DNA of 64,000 nucleotides. It comes from Bacillaceae bacterium JMAK1. Lineage in GTDB: Bacteria; Bacillota; Bacilli; Bacillales; Marinococcaceae. Made by a program: the position numbers and the translations under genes. Positions 57,875 through 64,000 of this stretch are shown here, piece after piece. The stretch lies in NCBI GenBank assembly GCA_012970285.1, contig JIBW01000006.1:496001-560000 (forward strand), written 5' to 3'. The first letter of the stretch is position 1, and each line of letters begins with the position of its first letter. The notes beneath the pieces are model-generated. The model made no database searches. It saw nothing but the letters and a program-made list of their open reading frames with translations, and was not told where the DNA came from.

Positions 57875-59755
57875 TTAAAGACGAGCCGACGTTTTCCCGA
57901 TTAGCTTCTCATTACTCTCTATCACCTGCGCTTGTTGCTCAAACCACACAGCAAACACGTAAATAACCCACAATTTCCGGCTATTATCCTTTTTACCTAC
58001 TTGATGTTCATGCAGAAGCTGTTCTACATAGTGAAGATCTACAAAGTCACCTACATTCGATGCTGCGATCCGTTCGACGATTGCTGTTCCTCGATCTCCT
58101 TTCAACCATTTCCGCAGAGGAACTGGAAATCCGAGTTTCGGACGATGGAGAACATGTTCAGGGACAATGTCTGCAAACGCCTCTCGCAACAAGCGTTTTG
58201 TAGTCCCTTTATCAATCAACCATCTCGTAGGTGTAGCCCGAGCAACGTTGTACACTTCCATATCAAGAAAAGGTACGCGCAACTCAAGACTATTGGCCAT
58301 AGACATTCGATCCCCTTTTACTAAAATATCTCCTGGTAGCCAAAAGTTCATATCAATGTGTTGCATCTTCTGTACGTCATTCCAATTCCTTGCTTCCTCA
58401 TAGAACTTGCTCATCTCTTCATACAAATTGTAATTAATCAAACGTTTGTTTAACACAGATGACTTGTCATCATGGAATATTTTTGCATTGCCAACAAAAC
58501 GCTCGTCAAGCGGTGTACACGCACGTTGCAAGTAATTAACTCCATACATCGATGGGAGTTTAGATAGCGCGTGGCGCAGTGGTTTTTTTAGCACATCAGG
58601 CAGACTAGCTATTGCCTTTAATGCTTCTGGTTCTTGGTAAATCCGGTAGCCCGCAAACAGCTCGTCCGCACCCTCTCCTGATAAAACGACGGTCACCTTC
58701 TCTTTTGCCATCTTACAAAGCGCGTATAGGGGAATCGCTGAAGGGTCTGCAATTGGCTGGTTCAGTTTGCGAATCACTTCATCGACGAGCTTAAAGTACG
58801 CTTCCTCTGATAACGTTTGTTCATGATGGATTGTATCCAATTGCTTTGCGGTCTCCCTAGAAATTTCACACTCATTCTGTTCACCTTCAAAACCGATCGA
58901 AAACGTATGTAGCGGACCATATTGGCGCATTAAAGCCGTAATAATCGTCGAATCAATTCCACTTGAAAGGAAGCTACCTACAGGAACATCACTTTGCATA
59001 TGTACCTTTACCGAATTCTTTATGCTTTCTCGAATGTTTGTTTTCCAGTCATTTCGATCGGTTGGCTCGACGGTCGAAGGTTGAGGGCTCCAATACGTCT
59101 TAGAAATGATCTTTCCGCTAGTCTCTATACACAAATACGATCCTGGTCTAACAGATTTAATCCCTTCAAACATCGTATTTACACCAGGAACATATTGTAA
59201 TGTTAAATAGTGCGCATAACTTTTTGCATCCACCTTTGAATGTTCTCTTCGCACCCTTACCAAACTAGAAATCTCCGATGAGAGAAGAACTCTACCGTCA
59301 TCGATACAATAATGTAGAGGTTTAATACCAAAAGGGTCGCGTCCTGCAATCAGACGCTTCTGTTGCTCGTCCCACAAGAGAAATGCGAACATCCCTCGAA
59401 GCTCATAGATAAATGCTTCTCCTAAATCTTCATAAAGGTGAAGAAGAACTTCTGCATCACTCTTCGTCGTAAAACGATGTCCACGAGCGATTAAATTCAT
59501 ACGTAATTCTTGATAGTTGTAAATCTCACCATTGCAGATGAGACGAAGCGTTCCGTCTTCATTCGTGAGCGGTTGCATTCCTGTTGAAGGATTTATAATC
59601 GCAAGTCTGCAAAAACCAAGACCGATTTGATCATCACTCCAGATCGCTTGATCATCAGGCCCTCGATGAATCATTTGCTCATTCATTTTTAGTAAATCCT
59701 CTTGCATGATCGAATGAACGCTCGTGTTGTCGACAATCCCGTTAATCCCGCACAT
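57875..59755 (-). CDS. asnB: Asparagine synthetase (glutamine-hydrolysing)
   Basis: The 626-residue enzyme starts at ATG 59753-59755, nine bases after AAAGGAG. This start places Cys2 (MCGINGIVD) as the N-terminal nucleophile of the class II glutaminase domain; the seven-codon upstream extension would bury it. RLAIINPSTGMQPL, CNGEIYNYQELR and SDAEVLLHLYEDLG continue that domain. The ATP-pyrophosphatase motif SFLSSGIDSTIITALM and VVLSGEGADELFAGYRIY mark the synthetase domain. It makes asparagine from aspartate and glutamine. It is monocistronic. AsnO-type sporulation or AsnB cell-wall paralogues cannot be separated here. Confidence 0.92.
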   Translation of the reverse strand: MCGINGIVDNTSVHSIMQEDLLKMNEQMIHRGPDDQAIWSDDQIGLGFCRLAIINPSTGMQPLTNEDGTLRLICNGEIYNYQELRMNLIARGHRFTTKSDAEVLLHLYEDLGEAFIYELRGMFAFLLWDEQQKRLIAGRDPFGIKPLHYCIDDGRVLLSSEISSLVRVRREHSKVDAKSYAHYLTLQYVPGVNTMFEGIKSVRPGSYLCIETSGKIISKTYWSPQPSTVEPTDRNDWKTNIRESIKNSVKVHMQSDVPVGSFLSSGIDSTIITALMRQYGPLHTFSIGFEGEQNECEISRETAKQLDTIHHEQTLSEEAYFKLVDEVIRKLNQPIADPSAIPLYALCKMAKEKVTVVLSGEGADELFAGYRIYQEPEALKAIASLPDVLKKPLRHALSKLPSMYGVNYLQRACTPLDERFVGNAKIFHDDKSSVLNKRLINYNLYEEMSKFYEEARNWNDVQKMQHIDMNFWLPGDILVKGDRMSMANSLELRVPFLDMEVYNVARATPTRWLIDKGTTKRLLREAFADIVPEHVLHRPKLGFPVPLRKWLKGDRGTAIVERIAASNVGDFVDLHYVEQLLHEHQVGKKDNSRKLWVIYVFAVWFEQQAQVIESNEKLIGKTSARL

Positions 59756-59912
59756 CTTACAATTCTCCTTTTCCAACAGCCTACAAATTTAACTTTCTAA
59801 TCTTCGTAGTTTGCTACGTTTTAACGTAAAACATGCATAGGAAAAAGGAAATCTAATCTTTAATCCCACTCTATTACTTTTGAAAAACGAGATACTTTCC
59901 TGTAATAAATTA

Positions 59913-59921
59913 TGGTAAAAT
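59913..59921 (+). promoter_or_regulatory. Possible extended -10 for the ywrD-like operon
   Basis: TGGTAAAAT (59913-59921) precedes the gamma-glutamyltransferase gene by 52 bp. It is one mismatch from TATAAT with TG upstream. The -35 is not clear. Confidence 0.35.
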
Positions 59922-59972
59922 ACTAATTATACTTTTTAGAAGATTAATAATTATACATAGAGGTGAAGGAAC

Positions 59973-61580
59973 ATGATGGAATTCGATCAGTATTATCAGC
60001 CTTACGCTTCAAAGCGCACACCAGTATACAGCACAAAAGGGATGGTAGGAACGTCTCAACCACTGGCAGCTGAAGCTGGCCTTACAATGCTAAAAAAAGG
60101 TGGCAATGCCGTTGATGCTGCAATTGCGACTGCTGCAGCCTTAACCGTTGTTGAGCCGACATCAAATGGTATTGGCGGCGATTCTTTCGCAATTTTATGG
60201 CTAGACGGAGAACTTTACGGCATGAATTCAAGTGGCCGTGCGCCTGAAGGCATCTCCATTGAAGCTGTGAAAGCCCTTGGACATGAGAACATGCCACAAA
60301 AGGGGTTAATTCCAGTCAATGTTCCTGGTGCACCTGGTGGTTGGGCGGCACTTTCTGAGCGATTCGGGAAACTACCACTCAGTGAAACTCTTGCACCTGC
60401 CATTGATTATGCCGAGAACGGCTTCCCAGTCAGTCCAGTTGTGGCCCACCATTGGAAAAAAGCCGTAGAAACATACCCTGCTGAAGAGGCTGTATTTAAA
60501 CCGTGGCACGATACATTTACAAAAGACGGACGTGCCCCTGAAGCAGGTGAAATTTGGACATTACCTGGTCATGCAGACACACTCAAAAAAATTGCAGAGA
60601 CTAATGGCAAAGCTTTTTACGAAGGAGAGTTGGCAGAAGCCATCGACGCCTTTTCTAGAGAACACGATGGGTTTATTCGCAAAGAAGACTTGGCGAAGTT
60701 CCAAACCGACTGGGTGACACCACTTAGCGTTAACTACAAAGGCTATGACGTTTGGGAATTGCCTCCAAACGGACAAGGAATTGTTCCTCTTATGGCGATG
60801 AACATTTTAAATGGCTTCGACTTACCAGCAAAGGAAACGGCAGAAACATACCATACACATATCGAAGCTTTGAAACTCGCCTTTGCAGATGGTTTCGAAT
60901 ACATTACGGACCCTGAATATATGTCCATTGACCCGAAAGACTTGCTTACGGAAGAGTACGGAGCAGAACGTCGTGCCTTAATTACCGACCAAGCAATTGA
61001 CCCGAAAGCAGGCGACCCTGCTCGCGGCGGAACGGTCTACATGACCGCAGCAGACGGTGATGGCAACATGGTTTCATTAATTCAAAGCAACTATGCAGGC
61101 TTCGGTTCAGGCGTTGTCATTCCAAACACAGGGATCTCTTTACAAAACCGTGGTTGGGAATTCAAATTAGATGAGACAGCTGCTAACGCTCTTAAAGGTG
61201 GCAAACGAACGTATCACACGATCATTCCTGGGTTTTTATCGAAAAACGGTGTCCCTGTCGGACCATTTGGTGTTATGGGCGGCTACATGATGCCCCAAGG
61301 ACATCTACAAGTATTAACGAACTGCATTGATTACGGACTTAACCCACAAGCTGCCTTAGACGCTCCTCGTTGGAAATGGGTCGGTGGGAAGACCGTTGAA
61401 GTTGAAGCGAGTTTCCCAGCTGAAATTGCTCGACAATTAGAACGCAAAGGCCATACAATTAAACCAACTCTCGAATCAGGAAGTTTCGGAAGAGGTCAAA
61501 TTATTTGGCGCAACCCAGATACAGGTGTACTTGTCGGTGGTACTGAACCACGTGCAGACGGACATATTGCCATCTGGTAA
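59973..61580 (+). CDS. Gamma-glutamyltransferase-family protein (YwrD-like)
   Basis: This 535-residue protein has the Ntn-hydrolase GGT fold: KKGGNAVDAAIATAAALTVV and GIGGDSFAILWL near the N-terminus, and the autoprocessing/catalytic Thr354 in GGTVYMTAADGDGN, which aligns without gaps to the E. coli TTHYSVVDKDGN motif. FGSGVVIPNTGISLQNRG and PFGVMGGYMMPQGHLQV follow. There is no signal peptide, so unlike true GGT it should be cytoplasmic, as is Bacillus YwrD. The two genes after it, half-size chromate transporters, reproduce the ywrDBA grouping of Bacillus. Its substrate is uncertain. Confidence 0.87.
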   Translation: MMEFDQYYQPYASKRTPVYSTKGMVGTSQPLAAEAGLTMLKKGGNAVDAAIATAAALTVVEPTSNGIGGDSFAILWLDGELYGMNSSGRAPEGISIEAVKALGHENMPQKGLIPVNVPGAPGGWAALSERFGKLPLSETLAPAIDYAENGFPVSPVVAHHWKKAVETYPAEEAVFKPWHDTFTKDGRAPEAGEIWTLPGHADTLKKIAETNGKAFYEGELAEAIDAFSREHDGFIRKEDLAKFQTDWVTPLSVNYKGYDVWELPPNGQGIVPLMAMNILNGFDLPAKETAETYHTHIEALKLAFADGFEYITDPEYMSIDPKDLLTEEYGAERRALITDQAIDPKAGDPARGGTVYMTAADGDGNMVSLIQSNYAGFGSGVVIPNTGISLQNRGWEFKLDETAANALKGGKRTYHTIIPGFLSKNGVPVGPFGVMGGYMMPQGHLQVLTNCIDYGLNPQAALDAPRWKWVGGKTVEVEASFPAEIARQLERKGHTIKPTLESGSFGRGQIIWRNPDTGVLVGGTEPRADGHIAIW

Positions 61581-61642
61581 TTCTAAGGGCAAGGGGCCAT
61601 CCCCTTGCTTTTCCTCGTTTATTACTAACATGGAGGCTACTC

Positions 61643-62215
61643 ATGAATGCACAAACACAGCTCAACATCTTCATTGCGATGTTTAGAGCGAATATTCTCG
61701 GTTACGGGGGCGGTCCCCCGACGATCCCTCTCGTACATAAAGAAGTTGTAGATAAATACAAATGGATGAGTGATGAAGAATTCAGTGATGCGGTCGCGCT
61801 AGGAAACACGCTTCCTGGACCAATCATTACGAAGCTCTGTGGATACATCGGCTACCAAATCGGAGGAACGCTCGGTCTCATTAATGCGATTATCGCTGCA
61901 ATTATGCCTACGGCAATCTTAACGATTATTCTCGTTGGAACATTATCATCGTTTCGGGACATTCCCTTTGTACAAGGAATGACGTACGCAATTGCCCCTG
62001 TTGTCGGGGTATTGCTAATCATAATGACATACAATTTTTTGAAGCAATCGAACAAAAAGGCAGGGTTTATCGGTACTGTATTGTTAACGTTTATTAGCTT
62101 GATTGTACTCGAGTGGCTAAACGTACACCCCGCTATTCTCATCGTCACTTTGATTGCCATTGCACTCATCCGCAAACCAAAAGAAGAAAAGCAACAAGAA
62201 AGGGGCGATCACTAA
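61643..62215 (+). CDS. Chromate transporter, half-size subunit 1 (YwrB-like)
   Basis: This 190-residue membrane protein has five to six segments. The YGGGPPTIPLVHKEVVDKYKW and LGNTLPGPIITKLCGYIGYQ motifs are the conserved signature of the ChrA superfamily, here in its half-size form. Such pairs act together as heterodimers and export chromate or another oxyanion. It starts after GGAGGC; the stop overlaps the next start as TAATG. Confidence 0.88.
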   Translation: MNAQTQLNIFIAMFRANILGYGGGPPTIPLVHKEVVDKYKWMSDEEFSDAVALGNTLPGPIITKLCGYIGYQIGGTLGLINAIIAAIMPTAILTIILVGTLSSFRDIPFVQGMTYAIAPVVGVLLIIMTYNFLKQSNKKAGFIGTVLLTFISLIVLEWLNVHPAILIVTLIAIALIRKPKEEKQQERGDH

Positions 62216-62748
62216 TGCTAGAGTTATGGCACTTATTCCTCGCCTTCTTCATCCCTGGCATTGTTGGATACGGTGGTGGCCCTGCTTCCATTCCTCTTAT
62301 TGAACATGAAGTCGTTAACCGTTACGGTTGGATGAGCACGCAAGAATTCGGCGAAGTCCTTGCCCTTGCCAATGCATTACCGGGTCCGATTGCGACGAAG
62401 ATGGCTGCATTTGTCGGTTGGGAAGTTGCTGGTGTACCTGGTGTCATCGCCACACTATTTGCTACAGTAGGACCAAGTCTAGCAGCGATGTTACTTCTGA
62501 TGTCCGTCTTACTAAAGTACAAAGATCACCCACGCATGAAAAAGATGACGTCTTACATCCAAGCACCAATTGCTGTATTACTTGGTGTACTTGCTTTTCA
62601 ATTTTTCTTTATGTCTTGGGAAGATGCTGGAATGATTCAAACACTATTTATTGCAATTGCTGCTTTACTTCTATTAGAGAAATTTAAAGTCCATCCTGTC
62701 ATCGTTATTATCGGCTCGCTCATATACGGGGCTATATTCCTATCTTAA
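62215..62748 (+). CDS. Chromate transporter, half-size subunit 2 (YwrA-like)
   Basis: This 177-residue protein starts at ATG 62215, overlapping the previous stop; a longer reading in this frame would run through the partner gene. It carries the same ChrA signatures, YGGGPASIPLIEHEVVNRYGW and LANALPGPIATKMAAFVGWE. It has five or six membrane segments and is the presumed partner of the preceding half. The YwrD-like gene is first in the operon. Confidence 0.88.
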   Translation: MLELWHLFLAFFIPGIVGYGGGPASIPLIEHEVVNRYGWMSTQEFGEVLALANALPGPIATKMAAFVGWEVAGVPGVIATLFATVGPSLAAMLLLMSVLLKYKDHPRMKKMTSYIQAPIAVLLGVLAFQFFFMSWEDAGMIQTLFIAIAALLLLEKFKVHPVIVIIGSLIYGAIFLS

Positions 62749-62884
62749 ATGATATAAGACGCAGTCAATAAGGATCACCAATTTACAGTTATTGTAATAT
62801 AATGCATGCGGAATTCTTTTTGATTTTCTGACATCTTTATGGTTTAATAAGTATTAGTAAGCCATTCTTGAATATATTTTTTTG

Positions 62885-62969
62885 TTCACTAGGGGGGCCA
62901 TTCGGCTGAGAAAAGCGGTGCTTTAACCCTTTGAACCTGATCTGGTTCGTACCAGCGTAGGAAAGTGAA
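62885..62969 (+). promoter_or_regulatory. TPP (THI-element) riboswitch aptamer
   Basis: The aptamer carries the diagnostic GGCTGAGA at 62904-62911 and ACCCTTTGAACCTGATCTGG with CCAGCGTAGG and AAGTGAA. P1 is closed by TTCACT (62885-62890) and AGTGAA (62964-62969). The sequence binds thiamine pyrophosphate in all characterised members. It is on the plus strand, but no gene follows in that direction; the next gene is on minus. Confidence 0.93.
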
Positions 62970-62984
62970 GCTTGTTACGAGAAC

Positions 62985-63020
62985 GCTCTGTGCGATGCAT
63001 CAGAGCATTTTCTATTTTCA
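62985..63020 (+). terminator. Riboswitch expression-platform terminator
   Basis: GCTCTG (62985-62990) and CAGAGC (63001-63006) form a stem around TGCGATGCAT and are followed by ATTTTCTATTTTC. It would stop the riboswitch transcript 20 nt past the aptamer. Confidence 0.75.
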
Positions 63021-63043
63021 TTAGTAGTCCTTTACACCTAACA

Positions 63044-63081
63044 CCCTCCATTTATCATTTTTAAATGGAGGGTTTCATTTT
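63044..63081. terminator. Hairpin between riboswitch and DUF4349 gene
   Basis: CCCTCCATTTA (63044-63054) and TAAATGGAGGG (63062-63072) pair perfectly; TTTCATTTTTCC follows on plus. It lies 3 bp after the end of the minus-strand gene's 3' side and may terminate both transcripts. Confidence 0.7.
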
Positions 63082-63083
63082 TC

Positions 63084-63953
63084 CTATTCCCTTTTTCTCT
63101 TATATAACCAAAACCAGACAATAATTCCAATAGATGCCGGTACGAGAACTGGCGATAACCCTACAACGGTTACAACTATAAATGAGACGACAGAGAGCAA
63201 CGCATTAATTGTACCCGTAAATAAATTCGTCGCATTTTGCCACGTGTTCAAAGTGCTTTGATCTTGAAGCGCGGTTGAACTTTGCTCATATATATACAAG
63301 TTTATCGTCGCAAAATCGACTTGGTTATCTAAATAATTCATTCTCCCTTCAATCGTTTCGATTTCTTGTTGAACATTTGCTAAATCATCAGAAATTGTTA
63401 ATAAATCTTCTGTATTCTCAGCGGCTTCAAGAAAAGTCACTAGTCGCTCTTCAACAACTTCTTGAGAACGAAGCCGAGATTCGAGATCGATATATTCTTC
63501 TGTCACGTCGTTCCCATACGTTGAACGATGCACCAATTCTGTGCTAGTCGATACGACTTCATCCATAAACGATTGGAAGTCATCTTCTGGAATTCGTACG
63601 AGCAATGAGCCACTCCGCTCGCCTTCTTCACTCCCTTGCACACTCGTTTCAACAACATAGCCGTCCAAATTCATCACTGTGCTTTCAATTTCATACATCA
63701 TGTCATCAAATGCTTCGACGACAACTTCAAGGTGTCCATTCTGTACAACCATACGCTCTGATGTTTCTACACTACTCTCTGTCTGATCGGTCTCTTCTAC
63801 CTCCATATCTAGAGCCTCTTCTTCTACGTCTATAGCTTCATCTGTCATTTCATTTGTGTTGCTCATCGGCCGAGCTGAATCTGTTGATTGATCTTGGTCA
63901 CAGCCAGCAATGAATAAGAGAATAAACAGTAACGATATTGTTCTTATTTTCAC
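63084..63953 (-). CDS. DUF4349 lipoprotein
   Basis: The 289-residue protein uses GTG 63951-63953 after AAGGAGGGG. A lipoprotein signal ends IAGC (Cys18), then comes an acidic linker (VEEEALDMEVEETDQTE), the DUF4349 domain (GHLEVVVEAFDDMMYEIEST to VDFATINLYIYEQ) with a helical central part, and a C-terminal membrane segment (VPASIGIIVWFWLY). The family is of unknown function; some members are thought to be anti-sigma or envelope proteins. Lipid and membrane anchors at both ends would fix it to the outer face of the membrane. Confidence 0.82.
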   Translation of the reverse strand: MKIRTISLLFILLFIAGCDQDQSTDSARPMSNTNEMTDEAIDVEEEALDMEVEETDQTESSVETSERMVVQNGHLEVVVEAFDDMMYEIESTVMNLDGYVVETSVQGSEEGERSGSLLVRIPEDDFQSFMDEVVSTSTELVHRSTYGNDVTEEYIDLESRLRSQEVVEERLVTFLEAAENTEDLLTISDDLANVQQEIETIEGRMNYLDNQVDFATINLYIYEQSSTALQDQSTLNTWQNATNLFTGTINALLSVVSFIVVTVVGLSPVLVPASIGIIVWFWLYKRKRE

Positions 63954-64000
63954 GACTACCCCTCCTTCTCTCTACCCTAGTAGTCGTGTTCTACATTAAT

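Overview
The window looks like chromosomal DNA of a low-to-moderate GC, spore-forming Bacillaceae bacterium. The evidence is Gram-positive Shine-Dalgarno sequences with frequent TTG and GTG starts, lipoprotein signal peptides on all the ABC and TRAP binding proteins, a Spo0E-like and a Rap-like sporulation phosphatase, a YkvR-like DUF3219 protein, and Bacillus-type ctaDEF genes. The many ion-linked transporters (NhaC, TRAP, tripartite tricarboxylate) would suit an alkaliphile or halotolerant relative, but that is inference. No rRNA, tRNA or CRISPR array was seen.

Layout. 1-10 kb: the end of an aldehyde dehydrogenase, an NhaC antiporter, a Spo0E-like peptide, then a minus-strand run of an amidohydrolase, the polyamine-type ABC transporter potD-A-C-B, a PuuB-like flavin oxidase and a GNAT acetyltransferase. 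10-16 kb: a PanE-like reductase, a methyltransferase, two MFS drug exporters, a VOC protein and a nucleoside hydrolase. 16-21 kb: a ThDP enzyme, an M20 deacylase and an orphan peptide/nickel-type binding lipoprotein. 21-23.7 kb: an HSL esterase, a GNAT protein, and a decayed, internally deleted IS1182-like element. 23.7-29.4 kb: a tricarballylate/citrate module with tcuA, a LysR regulator and tctCBA, which has a cre-like palindrome on its promoter. 29.4-32.2 kb: an unusual structured leader, an unidentified permease and a metal-dependent amidohydrolase. 32.2-35 kb: a large lysine-poor beta-helix protein with a cysteine-rich tail. 35-38 kb: ctaDEF without ctaC.

38-43 kb: an aminotransferase, a small membrane protein, an aldo/keto reductase, a Nudix protein and an amidase. 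43-48.5 kb: a TAXI-type TRAP system (binding protein, DUF1850, fused permease) with a LysR regulator and a diaminopentanoate-dehydrogenase-like protein. 48.5-54 kb: MFS, Rap-like protein, carbamoylase/allantoate-type hydrolase, ferredoxin, EIIC-like membrane protein. 54-60 kb: YkvR-like protein, LLM flavin oxidoreductase, LCP protein, CNNM/CorC protein, asparagine synthetase. 60-64 kb: a YwrD-like gamma-glutamyltransferase with two half-size chromate transporters, a TPP riboswitch with no gene after it, and a DUF4349 lipoprotein.

Most genes serve uptake and first-step breakdown of nitrogenous or carboxylic compounds (polyamines, peptides, amides, tricarboxylates). Each small catabolic set is paired with its own transporter and often a LysR regulator. 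The least explained items are the leader at 29.55-29.66 kb, the orphan TPP riboswitch at 62.89 kb and the beta-helix protein.
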